Of a stretch of 64,000 bases of DNA, positions 33,023 to 45,623 are shown one piece after another (the first letter of the stretch is position 1; each line of letters opens with the position of its first letter). This DNA comes from Apostichopus japonicus. Taxonomy: Eukaryota; Echinodermata; Holothuroidea; Aspidochirotida; Stichopodidae. The notes under the pieces were generated by a model that did no database searches, was not told the origin of the DNA, and worked only from the letters and a program-made list of their open reading frames with translations. The stretch lies in the NCBI RefSeq assembly GCF_037975245.1, contig NC_092567.1, forward strand, positions 21,302,376 through 21,366,375, given 5' to 3'. The position numbers and the translations under genes were made by a program.

Positions 33023-36000
33023 TTACTGGGTCTCCTCCTGAGGTGTTGCCACTGTGTCCAGTCTGTCTCGGATAAAGACCAAGTTCTTCTGCCAATTTGT
33101 GAGAATGTCCCTCAACTGCTGCCACTGGTGTTTGCCAAAAGTACGATGGGTGACGTAACTGAACGAGAAGAAAAATAGAAAGCAACATGATACATTCTGT
33201 CCGGACAAGTTCAGTTGAGTCAAAGTATAATAAAATAATTAATAAAATACCCCCTTCCCCACCTACCCACTTTAAAGTTCCAAGAACATGAAATTTAATT
33301 GAAAGTTTTATGAAAATGGTGTTATATCCAGAAACAGTGTCACAATAGCTTCTACAACCAGACAGTCTAATTTCCTCTTCCCCACCCCCTCACTCCTTCC
33401 CCCTCACCCAATTACATTTCCAACATGATCTATACAGGATGTTTTTGGAGAAGGACTTTGGAAGTGTTAAAGGGTGTCCTGGCATAGAAGAAATACACAA
33501 AAGGTGTCAAAAATGGTTTTGGCATTCGCTAATCCTTGCTCTTTACCAGCGAGGAGTCGTCAGTCCACAAAAATATATATTGATAGACAACCATCCCTAA
33601 CCACAAATATATTATGATAGGCAACCCTCCCTAACCATGTTGACTCACCTTACAAAGACTTTTCTATTTTTCTGATCAATTTTAACCTTGGCCATCTTTG
33701 ACTTGACCACTGCAAAGGAAAGAAAATGGAGATTTGATTCTTTAAAAATAAATGATCAGTTAGCTAGTAGGGATAGCAAAATAATTTCATTCTATGAAAA
33801 GATAATTCATTCACTGACATCAACATGCATATTGACTTGAGTGGCTTGGTTGCATTTCCAAAGTTCTCGTCATATGTATAAAAAAAGTTCAGAAAATATG
33901 TGAGTTTACATATCTTACTCGCAGTGATTATGCAGGGCCTGAAGTTAGAATTGCCATTTTCGTAAATAAATGGCCTTCACCATAAAATCATTCATTAACT
34001 ACCATATGGAAATGTCTAACAGACAAATGTCAGCAAAATTAGTGACATTTTCAAAGTTTATGGTATTGTATTTATGTTACATCTCTTCTTTTTCTCCTTT
34101 AGGGAAGACAGCAATGGTAAGAATAATCATCCAAATTTATTCAGAAGTATTTTTAAAGACAAACTAACTTTGGAGAGATTAAATTCCTTTTTTTTTTGTC
34201 ACAAGAATCAATTGTCTTTTCAAAAAGCATCCAAATTTGCAATGGCTTACACTTTCAATTTTTAAACAGAATCTACATTGTCAATGATTTGTAATTTTTT
34301 TTTTTTTGGACCTTGTTCATAATTTGCTCCTTCTTTTGTCAAAGATGCAAAAGTCTGCACAAAGTATCCAAATTCTTCTAAGGAACTGAAAACTGCAAAG
34401 AGATGAGTTATGATGAAGTAGCATTAAAGATCAATGATCAGTCAAGGTCTTAAAGGCATTGAAGACTCGCCCCAAACCACGTGCCACGCTCTGAAAAAGT
34501 TAACTATCTGCTGCTTGCAAGTGACGTTTTGTTCGTGTCGCTACAAAATGCAGACAGTAATGAAACGTGATACCATAATTGTTATCTTTAGCTGGACCTG
34601 AGATGTCCATCGCTGTATCGTTTGTATACGGTGCTGTGGGTATTGACCGCAGCTGTATGTACCGACTGTACACTAGTGTCTAATTACCAACGGTAGCAAG
34701 CTGTGTGTGTATTTTCTGGGATCAATGGTGGTGTCTAACACTTCTGTTACACCTCATTAGAAACTAGGTCAAATTACCGGCATTAGACGTTTCTTTTTGC
34801 GCAAGTCTTCACACCCTTTAACAAAAAGAAGCACCGACACCTACAGTCAAACAGACTCTTTTACCTTCGATAATAAAGTTCTCCACTTCTTCCTCCGTTA
34901 TCTTCAGTGTCTGGATGATCTGATCGAAGCTGATCTCCTTCTGATCCACGGCGATGCCCATGAAAGTCAGGATTCTCATTTTACGTAAAGTCTCTTCCTG
35001 ATTCAACGCTAGAAATAAGGGATAAGGATGCCAAAACACACATTGCATTAATGGGAAACAAAGTAGATCAATTGGATGACTAATTCATGTTCATGTGGTG
35101 AAAACAATCTAGCAAAATGCCTAAATTAAAAAAAATGTAAAAACACTTCTTTCGTAAAATAATGCCTGCCCTACCATTTGTATATTTATTTGGAAAGGAG
35201 TGTGAAAGAAAATGAATGGTTACAAAACCAAGAAATGACTAGGTACACCCCCTTTTTTATTTTCAACACAACACTTGTTAGCTTAACATCCTCATGGTAG
35301 TCATTTATTATTCATAACCCTCAAAGAATGTTGCCTCTGCTTACCTAAGGACTGGATAAAATCTCTGTTGGTGTTGTAAAAGTCTTGGTACATTTCAAGG
35401 TTACCGGAAACAAATATGGTGAGAAGCTAGAACGAGATCAGAAGATGAGAATTGAGAGACTTTGGAAAACATCTAATGATTCAAGATCAAACCAAAGCAC
35501 ACTGATGCAAGAATCCATGATGAGGGAGAGAAGACACGTAACGATAACGATGAAGAAATCGACCAAATGTAAACAACAGACAAGTACTGTCCTGTATATC
35601 ACACGCTATCCCGTTGCTGCTATGTGAGTGTGTGACGATATAATTTATGTCAAATTTCATTCTTTACACAAAGACGCATTCCTTTTAATGCTATGTGACG
35701 ACATAAATATATATAATTTTATTAATACTTTAAGTGCCGAATTTTTTTACCCGTCTCAATTTTTATGATTTTGTACTTTAGCGGCGATGAATTTTTAAAG
35801 ACAAAAATGTCATATCCCTCGGGCATCACTAGTCATTCACAAAGAATAACCCCCCTTCACCCCCTTCCCTTCACCAGGGTTTGTACAAACATTTGCTCTC
35901 AGTGTGTGCTACAGCAAGCCTACATTGAGATACTATTTTCCTTTACCTCGTGTATCCTTTCTCCTTCCAAAAATTTGACCGGTCTCAGGGTGAGTAAATG

Positions 36001-39000
36001 GTCAAAGAGGTACACGTTGGGGTCAGCGAGAGCATTCTCGATACACCTGTGTGCCTCGTCTCTGGCCTGTGATGCATTATCCTCTGTGTAAGTCCCTAGT
36101 AACTCCACCATGACTTTGCTTGCCTCCTCACTATAGTTGATAAACAAAACAATTATGATAGATACTTAAAAACTAGAGATAGTGTCAACATCGTTTTATC
36201 ACTCAAGTTGGGCTTTTTTCCCCCTTTAATCCAGTGATCTGTTAGGAAACTACATGACAGACGCTACATAAGTTTAGTCTAGTAGTTCCCAAGAGTTTTG
36301 AAACCAACAGAAACTCATTTGAAACCCTATCCATGTGATGATCGTGAATGAACACCACCTGCTAATATCGGGCTGTTTCCTTTTGACGAGTGATCATAGA
36401 ATTACAATGAATGTGTTGAATTGTTGCACCTATTACAAATTCGAGCCTGAAAAAGTGCAGAGAAGTCTAAAAATTGGAACACCACCATGGTATCCACTGT
36501 ACAAAAAAAAATCTTCTAACTAGTCAAGCTAAGAGACAATAGCTTTTTTTCTTTCTTTTCAAAAATAGCAAATGTGCCCTAATGGCAAATAAAATGTGCC
36601 CCTTTGATGGAGAACTGTCTTTTGGATATCTTAAGCCTTTGTTAATTTTAATATTTCATTTTAATTATTCATGTGCACCATAATAGTATTGATAGCATAC
36701 TAACACATCATATATATATTTAAGTGATATGGCCAGTGTGTATCGGTTGATAGCGTAACAAGTGGTGGTTGTGGAATGAGAAAGTGCCCCTCTGATGTTG
36801 TGCCTGCCCCCCCCCCACTTTTTGGAAGCTTCCTACCCCCCTGAGTACACACATGATGCTAAGTTTACCACTGTTGTCCACAACACATACTGACAACTGT
36901 TCAACTGGTTCTCACCTTAGTTTACTTTCTTTGAGAGCTTCATATAACAAACTTAACAGGTTACATATCTTGTCTTGGTCCAGTTGCCAAAGTTTTATCC
37001 AGTCTCTCACCTTTAAAAATGAGAAGAAAAAAAAAATCTGTGAATAATGCATTAAAATGGAGAAGTGGGAAATGACCTGGATTACAAAGTGCAGAAAATA
37101 ATTTACATGGTACTGCATTGCAAAGTGCTACAGTGCAAAATGTTCAATTTCCTTTATTAGTGCAATGATGTATAGTAATTTTTGTACACAGGAATCATAG
37201 TATAATGTCAGAGACAAAATTCAGAGCCTTCAGAACTGGTACAAAAAAAGTTTGAAGACTAAATAATTCCCTGTAGTGATTTATATTTTTCAATTTCAAT
37301 CTAAATTTCTCTATGATTACAAGATATAAGAGGAGATTATAAACATTGTCACTGGTTAATCACACTGAACCAGACTAGAACACCCTCAAGAGTGGTTCAC
37401 TGCCCTGCACATCGCTTGTCGAAATTTCCTTGAAATATGTGCAATGTTCAAATATACCAGAATCATACAGCATTCTATGCATTTGTAACTCGGTTCATAT
37501 AAATTAATCTTTTGACACGAACAAATTACAAATCCTTACATATGTAAGAAGAAGAATTTAGCTTCCAAGGTCATCAGTGTTGGGTGTCAAATTTTGGTAC
37601 GCTCAAAATTTCAAACATTTTAAAAAGTGCTTTGAGGAGTGTCAAAATCAGGTAACAACAAATCTCCAGATGGGAAAGGCTAGATCCAAGTTCAGACCTT
37701 GCACATTGCCCAAGGTAGGTAGGTATAAAGAGAATTTTTTTAAATCCAGTCTGGACCTTTTGTTACAATTTATGTTTCTACTGCTACTGCTCTCCAAAGA
37801 AAATAAATGTAAGAGCCCCTGGTCCAGATTGTTTACCTGATCTAGTTCCGTTTGCATTAGTTCGCACGATTTTGCTTGAGCAGCCACCTGAAGCATGCAA
37901 CAATAGACGATGTAAGACAAAGCATTCTGTTCTCCCACACCATGGAATAAGCTGCTCAGTCTGTGAATATTAAGGAAAATGGATTAAAAATTAGTCATTG
38001 ATCATTAAACATATATGGATATTGCTGCTCCAAACCCTAAAATGTTGCTTTCGTAGGGACAGTGCCAGTTTACAGATGGGTCAATCCATGCCAAATCAAC
38101 AGTGGCCTCCACGTCGACCCTCTCAGAATCGCCTGAAATTGATATGGTGTCTTGCCATATGTCTCAAAGGATGAAATTGGGCAAAAAAAAAATTAAAAAA
38201 ATTTTCGTTGCTAAGATACGGCCCCGCCTAGCAACCAAATCCAGATTGCATTTTAAGAGCCCTTAATTTGTGTCAAGTTTGGAGGCTTTTTTTGCATAAA
38301 TGTTTAGTATTTTATGTCTAATATTGCAGATATTGTGGAAGATATGTGGCCAGTCTTCGAATTTAGCTAATTTTGAGGAAAATTTACGGTCTCAATTTTT
38401 CGTAACAAGTAATTAAAATGGCAGAAAATGAGATAGGGGTCTTTCCTGGCCCTACTTTGAGTGTGCTCTATATTCACAAGCAGAGGCATGTTTGAGTTTT
38501 AATTTCCATAGGATCCTTGTCCAGTGGTAGTTGTACGGGAAAAGTGCAAAAAAAAAGTCAAGCGGGTCGTACGTTTTACGAACAGCGCCCTCAAACTTAA
38601 GAAATCTCACTTCTGGCCCTAATTGGGGGTCCATTTTGGGCCTGTGGGTATTTTTTTTTTTTTTTTTAAATAGCATTTTTCAGGAGCATATTGACCCTAT
38701 TTTTAAAAACTCAAGTCAAAAAGTTGTGTATTTTGTGTTTTCTACTCAAATTTACGACTCGAAAATTGCAAAAATCACTTCGTTCATATGTATGAAAATG
38801 CTTGCACAAGCCGATTTGAGTAATTCAAATGACAACAACTTCTTAGCATTAGCATACAGGTGCTTAACAATTAAGAGGGTGGTCCACTAGCATAAGGACT
38901 ACACATAAACTGCATTTTCGGGTCATATGCCCAACGATGCCTGTGAACAGCGCCCTCAAACATCACATTTTACCAATATTTTGGGCTATTTTGGACATTT

Positions 39001-42000
39001 CAAGGTCAAATTTGGTCACAATTAAAAGTTTTATTTTCGGTTTTTAATACAAAATTAATAAGATATGTATAGTTATGATGCACAGAATGAGCTAAATCAT
39101 CTTTTATATTAGTTATTAATGCTCTGATGAGCAGCTTAAAGTGGCGTATATATGAGAGTTACATCAGCTCTACAGAAACATGCGTGCGAGGGCAAACAGT
39201 GGTAACATTGTATCTTCATTCAAAGAGATGTTAAACAATATTAGAAATTATTGAAATGTATTTATTAAAAGAGTTCTGTCTAATACTCTTTGACTCCCTC
39301 TCACCCCCACCCCCCCCCCCCAACACCCTCCCCATAGTGCACTATGCAGATTTGTATACATACAGTATGTGACTGACTTTTACTGCACAGAGACTGCATA
39401 AACATGCATATACTGAATGTTTTGGTATGGTAATCTTCTGCTTCAAATTGTCTGTATGCATGTAACCCACCCCTCCCACCCACATCCTCTACCCAACCCT
39501 ATATCAGAATAGAAAATGAATGTAAACCAGTGCATACAGTGTGCACTATATATGTGTGTACATGTTCTGTACAGTGTTATTTTACACCAAGTACTATTTA
39601 AATACACTGTCCAAAATCATGTACAGTATACACACTGTACATGTATGTACTGGTGAAAAATTCCTTTTAAAATATTAAAAGTCTTTTAATTTAGTGAATT
39701 AGCAAATGCATACACTTCATTGCAAATATTTAAAAAGACATTGAAATATGCACTATGCAGTGTGCACTATATATGTGTGTACATGTTCAGTACAGTGTTA
39801 TTTTTCACCAAGCACTTTTAAATAAACACTGTCCAAAATCATGTACAGTATACACACTGCACATTTATGTACTGGTTAAACATTCCTTATAAATTGTTAA
39901 AAGTCTTTTAATTGATTGAATTAGCAAAAGCATATAATACACTTCAAATATTTAAAATGACATTGATATATATGCACAGTATTGAATGGAATGACCAGTA
40001 CACAGTGTGTACTGTACAGTACATGATTGTGGACAGTGTATTTATTTGCTTGGTGTAAAATAACACTGTACTGAACATGTACACACATATATAGTGCACA
40101 CTGTACGCACTGGTTCACAATTTTCTATTCTGATATAGGGCTGGGTTGAGGATGTGGGTGGGAGGGGTGGGTTACATGCATACAGACAATTTGAAGCAGA
40201 AGATTACCATACCAAATAATTCAGTATACCTTGAATGCATGTTTATGCAGTCTCTATGCAGTAAAAGTCAGTCACATACTGTATGTATACAAATCTGCAT
40301 AGTGCACTATGGGGAGGGTGCTGGGGGGGGGGGGGTGTGGGTGAGAGGGAGTCAAAGAGTGTTAGACAGAACTCTTTTAATAAATACATTTCAATAATTT
40401 CTAATATTGTTTAACATCTCTTTGAATGAAGATACAATGTTACCACTGTTTGCCCTCGCAAGCATGTTTCTGTAGAGCTGATGTAACTCTCATATATACG
40501 CCACTTTAAGCTGCTCATCAGAGCATTAATAACTAATATTAAAGATGTTTTAGCTCATTCTTTGCATCATAACTATACATATCTTACTAGTTTTGTATTA
40601 AAAACCAAAAAAAAAAACTTTTAATTGTGACCAAATTTGACCTTGAAATGTCCAAAATAGCCCAAAATATTGGTAAAATGTGATGTTTGAGGGCGCTGTT
40701 CACAGGCATCGTTGGGCATATGACCCTGAAAATGCAGTTTATTTGTAGTCCTTATGCTAGTGGACCACCCTCCTAATTGTTAAGCACCTGTATGCTAATG
40801 CTAAGAAGTTGTTGTCATTTGAATTACTCAAATCGGCTTGTGCAAGCATTTTCATACATATGAACGAAGTGATTTTTGCAATTTTCGAGTCGTAAATTTG
40901 AGTAGAAAACACAAAATACACAACTTTTTGACTTGAGTTTTTAAAAATAGGGTCAATATGCTCCTGAAAAATGCTATTTAAAAAAAAAAAAAAAAATACC
41001 CACAGGCCCAAAATGGACCCCCAATTAGGGCCAGAAGTGAGATTTCTTAAGTTTGAGGGCGCTGTTCGTAAAACGTACGACCCGCTTGACTTTTTTTTTG
41101 CACTTTTCCCGTACAACTACCACTGGACAAGGATCCTATGGAAATTAAAACTCAAACATGCCTCTGCTTGTGAATATAGAGCACACTCAAAGTAGGGCCA
41201 GAAAAGACCCCTATCTCATTTTCTGCCATTTTAATTACTTGTTACGAAAAATTGAGACCGTAAATTTTCCTCAAAATTAGCTAAATTCGAAGACTGGCCA
41301 CATGTCTTCCACAATATCTGCAATATTAGACATAAAATACTAAACATTTATGCAAAAAAAGCCTCCAAACTTGACACAAATTAAGGGCTCTTAAAATGCA
41401 ATCTGGATTTGGTTGCTAGGCGGGGCCGTATCTTAGCAACGAAAAATTTTTAAATTTTTTTTTTGCCCAATTTCATCCTTTGAGACATATGGCAAGACAC
41501 CATATCAATTTCAGGCGATTCTGAGAGGGTCGACGTGGAATCGACCCAAAAATCTGTTGATTTGGCATGGATTGACCCAGATAAAGAAAGTGTCTTGCTT
41601 GAATCAAAATGTAATTTGTATTTTGAGTAAAGTACAGTAGGTTGGATAGACTTGCCTGAATCTGCCAACCCAACCCAGAAACAGCTTCTTTTTTTTCTTT
41701 TTTTCTTATTTTGTACTCACATTTTGAGCCTGAGGTCACACATCTGGCCTTCTGCTGCAGCTACTAGGTGGTCACTGACTTTCGGAACTAAGATGCTCAT
41801 ATCCTCCACAGGCAGGTAAATTAGCAATGAGAGGATGCTGTTGAAAAGAGCCTCGATATCTGGAGCGTTAAAGATCACAGAGGGGGGAAAAATTGGATTG
41901 ATAGTCAATTATGGCTATAAAAAAAACATGTAAAATGAAATATCATTGAAAGTTCAATCATTGAAACCATCAAATATTTGAAAGAAAATTTCTACTAGCA

Positions 42001-43209
42001 AAATAATATGTTTGATAAGATTCAATTTAGCTCAGACATAGAAGTGGTGTCAGAATCAAGTTGTGAAATAAAAGTCTTATCATAATTGTCAGTTACAAGT
42101 GCACCAGCCAAAGGGAGACCCCTGCCACCCCACCCCCTTCCCAACCCCACCTTATCCTTCCCTTGGAGGATGAAGATCAGATGGATATTGCCATTCTACA
42201 TCCATGAAGCTGCAAATCACAACCCTGGATGACTGGTAAAAAAATCAATTAATTTTTTTATCATGAAAAGTGACAACTGCACTTATCTTGGCCTTGTTAT
42301 GGCTGTTGAGAAGGGGCAGGTGGAGGGGGGAGGGGATTGTGATGGATACATTGAAGTTTTTTTTGACAATACTGTACCTTGTTCTTCATCGTTTTTCCAC
42401 ACTATTCCTACTGCCTGAAGTATCTCATAGAGGTCCTCTTGGATGCCTTTTTCTGACAAAGTTTCACCTATGTTTGCACCTTGTGACTTCAGGTAAGATT
42501 TAATCTCACCAGCCTGAGATATGGAAAGTAGGACAATGATAATACAATGTGATGGGACCATATACTAAACAGTGAAAGAATAGGCCTAGTATTTCTTGAA
42601 AGGCTGTAGGCCTAGGGCCCATGTCAAAAGGTAGCTTCCTATTTCCCTTTGTTTGCTTCATGGTCATGTGGCTTGCAAAAAGGAAGCTGGATCAAATATC
42701 ATGAGGTGAAGCCAGTGAGCCTAGGCTAGCCTAATGTTAGAGTTGCAGAAGAGCAAGGTAGCCAATTTGCAAGGTACCTAGCCTAGTAAAGTAGTACTTG
42801 GCTAGTAATAGTAATTTAGTAATATAGGCCTAGCGACTTACTGTAGAGTGTAGGCCTAACTATTAGTGTTACAGTTATACTGGCCGGCGATCCTTAAGAC
42901 ATGAAATATTTGTTCTGTTAGGCTTAAGTGTTACTGTTAATAACTATAGCAAGTCATGCAGGGATAGTAGAATTGTGGTGTATCATATAGCTTAACCCTT
43001 GCAATCTGAGTGCATATAGCCTACCGTTGTGAAGGCTAAGTAGCATACTGTGTGACTAAATGTACAACAGCTGCTACGGTACGATTCCCCTAACGTTAGC
43101 ATAGCACAGCCTAAATGAGTGAGTTGTGGTTGAACCGTGCTCTATTTCACACCATCAAGAAACTTACCTGTTCAGTTTCCTGCAGGGAAATGAATGTTGT
43201 AAAGTTCAT
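33023..43209 (-). CDS. EIF3M: eIF3 subunit M, 10 coding exons
   Basis: A PCI-domain subunit of the eIF3 complex, which recruits the 40S ribosome and mRNA in translation initiation. Minus-strand exons: 43168-43209, 42378-42513, 41721-41859, 37837-37960, 36916-37010, 35947-36130, 35345-35426, 34865-35008, 33649-33709, 33023-33158; all joins keep frame and give 380 aa (human 374). Recognisable blocks are [16 protein letters not shown] (N-terminus), [15 protein letters not shown] (exon 4), [16 protein letters not shown] (exon 5), [19 protein letters not shown] with [16 protein letters not shown] (exon 6, about 180-240), [20 protein letters not shown] (exon 8) and [15 protein letters not shown] (exon 10). 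The PCI domain covers roughly residues 185-345. ATG at 43209 starts the conserved frame. Intron 3 is expanded by a 3.5-kb foldback element and intron 8 carries a MITE near its donor. Confidence 0.95.
33159..33648 (-). other. EIF3M intron 9
   Basis: Donor GTGAGT and acceptor TCGTTCAG. C/T-rich tracts at 33250 and 33380-33410; no element recognised. Confidence 0.8.
33710..34453 (-). other. EIF3M intron 8, distal part
   Basis: AT-rich with T runs at 34187 and 34297. No element recognised apart from the adjoining MITE. Confidence 0.6.
34454..34817. mobile_element. MITE, TTAA-type, copy 2, in EIF3M intron 8
   Basis: Flanked by TTAA at 34450-34453 and 34818-34821. The ends AGGCATTGAAGAC and GTCTTCACACCCT are inverted terminal repeats. 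The interior is homologous, in reverse orientation, to 5170-5508. 364 bp, noncoding. It lies 47 bp from the exon 8 boundary at 34865, apparently without harming the donor. Confidence 0.85.
35009..35344 (-). other. EIF3M intron 7
   Basis: Donor GTAAGC, acceptor TTATTTCTAG. Nothing else recognised. Confidence 0.8.
35427..35946 (-). other. EIF3M intron 6
   Basis: Donor GTAAAG after exon 6 and acceptor GTTCTAG before exon 7. Nothing recognised. Confidence 0.8.
36131..36915 (-). other. EIF3M intron 5
   Basis: Donor GTGAGA, acceptor TCAACTATAG. Holds a C run at about 36811-36818; no element recognised. Confidence 0.75.
37150..37275 (+). repeat. partial copy of the 3679-4166 repeat in EIF3M intron 4
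   Basis: TTTTTGTACACAGGAATCAT, AATTCAGAGCC and TTTGAAGACTAAATAATTCC follow the same order as the right half of the 3679-4166 repeat and share its ATTCCCTGT terminus. Confidence 0.6.
37276..37836 (-). other. rest of EIF3M intron 4
   Basis: No element recognised. The GTAAAC donor of exon 4 lies at 37836-37831. Confidence 0.6.
38078..41578. mobile_element. 3.5-kb foldback element in EIF3M intron 3
   Basis: Two inverted arms, 38078-39652 and 39994-41578, begin and end with GGGTCAATCCATGCCAAATC and its complement. They stay nearly identical over more than 1.5 kb: a 119-codon frame at 38531-38890 (+) reappears at 40757-41116 (-) with one residue changed. AGAT at 38074-38077 and 41579-41582 is a possible 4-bp target duplication. 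The spacer 39653-39993 contains a second copy of the arm's inner end. No transposase-like protein was seen. It may be a nonautonomous foldback transposon or an inverted segmental duplication. Confidence 0.85.
39533..39975. repeat. tandem duplication of about 216 bp in the foldback centre
   Basis: ACTATATATGTGTGTACATG, then GTCCAAAATCATGTACAGTA, then a GTCTTTTAAT segment and ATATTTAAAA(A/T)GACATTG occur twice in direct order, the second time about 216 bp downstream. The first half of the unit is also the innermost part of the right arm in inverted form. Confidence 0.8.
41860..42377 (-). other. EIF3M intron 2
   Basis: Donor GTACAG; the acceptor AACGCTCCAG has a weak pyrimidine tract but gives the correct phase and conserved protein. 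No element recognised. Confidence 0.75.
42570..43160. promoter_or_regulatory. GCCTA/TAGGC motif cluster in EIF3M intron 1
   Basis: TAGGCCTAG occurs three times and related strings (GAGCCTAGGCTAGCC, ACCTAGCCTAG, TAGGCCTAAC, GTTAGGCTTAAG) fill most of intron 1, immediately inside the first coding exon. The composition matches the cluster upstream of TWNK. A role in transcription is inference. Confidence 0.3.
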
Positions 43210-45623
43210 GTTGATTTTAATGTATTGATGGTATTCTCTGGGGCAAAATATTGTTTGGTTAGTTTAGACTAGTTTAATTCGTGCCAAAGTTACAGATAGA
43301 CACATGCTTTAACAGGTAACTTACAGTATCCTAAAGGCAAAAAAATATCTTGGGGTAAAACATGGTGATAAATCAGGTTTACTTGATATCATATATTTTA
43401 ATATATATTTAAAATTAACGTAGAAGATAACTTTATTTTGTGGATATTAAAATTTTGGAAAGTTTATAAATATTTTTTGCAAAGGCGATTACTCGATTTC
43501 AGGATATGAGCATCTACAACTTGACTGACGAAGAGCCACTGTGGTCGTAATTATGTTTTGACATAGCGCCACTATTTCGTCGCCCATCCAACCATTCACA
43601 GATATAAAGATTTGTTCAACCAGCATAGGGAGGTTCAATTTAAACATACCCCGTTCCTCTCCAGGAACCGCTTTTGTGATCAAGTAACTATCTTTCTTCT
43701 TGTAGTCAGCAAGGGCGAGTCACAATGGGAATAACTTGACTCTACTGTCACTTAGTAAATCGACCCAACGTATACGGCCTCAAACCAAAACAGGGGACTC
43801 CGACAGTCAATTGAATTGACCATATGCGTCTTCTTTTTTGAAGTAAACATGTCATTGTGTACAACAAATCAAGAACCGTTCCGTTATACGTAGACTCCAT
43901 GTTATGTTTTCTGTGAACACTGAGGCTAGGGATGCAAATTTATAGATGTCGTGCGACATTGAATTGTAATGACTTGCTAATAAAGTAAATTCGTCACCTT
44001 CACGTTCGCCAGAAAAACTTAGATAAAAAATGACCAATTGACATATGCTACCCCCCCCCCCCCCTCCCCATATCATATGATGGAATGCACGGACGCCGAG
44101 AACCAAGTCAGGGCCGGTGAAAGATAACGTCATCGGGCTCCCGTATTCGAAGTCTTCGCTTTTCCAGAAATAGCATATATTATGAAGATTGGAATTTACT
44201 ATTCTTTAAGACATATTTCACCGGGTATACCATAATAACCATATACCCTGGGAATGTGTCCCCTCTGAAGGTGGTGAAACATTAGCATGGTACTGCCCCA
44301 ACCCATATGCCTATTTTCCTTGGGCAAGGCTTCCCGGGTTCACCCAGGAATTTCTGAATCGTCTTAAGTACCTTCAGTCCTCCTGATATTTATAGTTATG
44401 AGTATTTCATTTAATAAGGGCCCACTCTTCGACATCCAAGCATCAACAATAGTAGTTATGACAGAGAACATGCCAGAAATGTCACTTTAGTAATCAGTAA
44501 ATCCGTTCAGGAACTTTTCTCAATAATGGTTGGGCGGACGTCACTACTGTAATTGTATGGTCAGTGGCGTAGCAAAGTGAAACCTGGCCCAGGTACAGAA
44601 ATAGATTTGTTTATATTTGGCACCGTCTAACCGTCCAGATGTTGCACTCGGCTTGGGCTTTCCCTGATTAGGGCAATGTTTCGATCCTTTAAATTCCCAA
44701 TTTGTTTAGTATAGGGAGAAAAATTCAAGAACTGTATTAATTGAACAGTATTTAAGACAAATTAATAAATCAAATCTTCTAATTTTAAAACTTTTTTCTT
44801 CCGATTGGTGGTCATATTTTTCGGTCCTTGACACCGAACCCCCCTGGGGCCTAGTTGAACAACTGGGTATATCGTACCTATTGTTTATGATGGGCCTACA
44901 TCTAACTCTAAACGGATGCAGTCAGTATAGTACTACAGTAATGTGTAATAAGTCTTGGACCCTGAACATGCCTGTTAATCTACCAAGCCTGGTCCTTGGA
45001 AATGCAATTATTGGTGCGTTACTTGTACGAAGAACAAATAATATTAATTTGGCACTCAGTAATATAGGGCGGCTTGACAGGAAAATGGCGACTTGCAAAC
45101 ATTTATTGTACTTCAGCTTTAGGGATTTTAAGAGGATTGGATGCATTCTGTTAGCGCTCTGAATCGAATCATGTTGTCTTGTTCACGTACTTATTGTCCT
45201 GTTGAAATTCGTATCCAATTTCGAGATGCTTTGTTTTTCCTTATTTTGTTACTTTATTCTTATGACTTTGGATTGGATAGGGTTCCAACTTATATCTCAC
45301 AATAAGCCAATGGCGTAGCGTTTATATTCATAATTAGATATACATCCCAATTTTGAAGTAGAAATTTAGAAAAGTTTGAAACCACAGTTGTTTTGCATCA
45401 TTTTCTGTGCCAATTGCAAAGCATGTCAACGTCAAATGTAACTGTTATCTCGAAAGTGGTACATAGGATTCAAATGCAAATTTCAGCAGGATGCTTAGAA
45501 TTGCAAGCTTCTCTTTCGTCCTCTATAGACTATTATCATTTGAAGGCAGCTATAATAAATCGAATTATTTAAAGAATATTATAGTTTTACTTGATTTGAG
45601 TAACGTGTTGAAATCATTTGACT
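43210..45623. other. EIF3M upstream region and intergenic sequence
   Basis: This stretch should include the EIF3M promoter. A 64-codon minus-strand frame at 43489-43683 has normal-looking composition but no recognised family. CAGTGGCGTAGCAAAG at 44562 resembles the GTGGCGTAGGAAG end of the MITE at 45624-45992 and may be a truncated relative. No TATA-type site can be assigned. Confidence 0.45.

Noticed and set aside
38531-38890. 119-codon frame in the foldback arms, conserved between the two arms
   Set aside because: Conservation is at DNA level over the whole arm, not restricted to the frame; no family features. Frames in the opposite direction are equally open.
43489-43683. 64-codon minus-strand frame upstream of EIF3M with ordinary protein-like composition
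   Set aside because: No recognised motif, no splice context, and no second line of evidence. The conserved EIF3M start is clearly at 43209.
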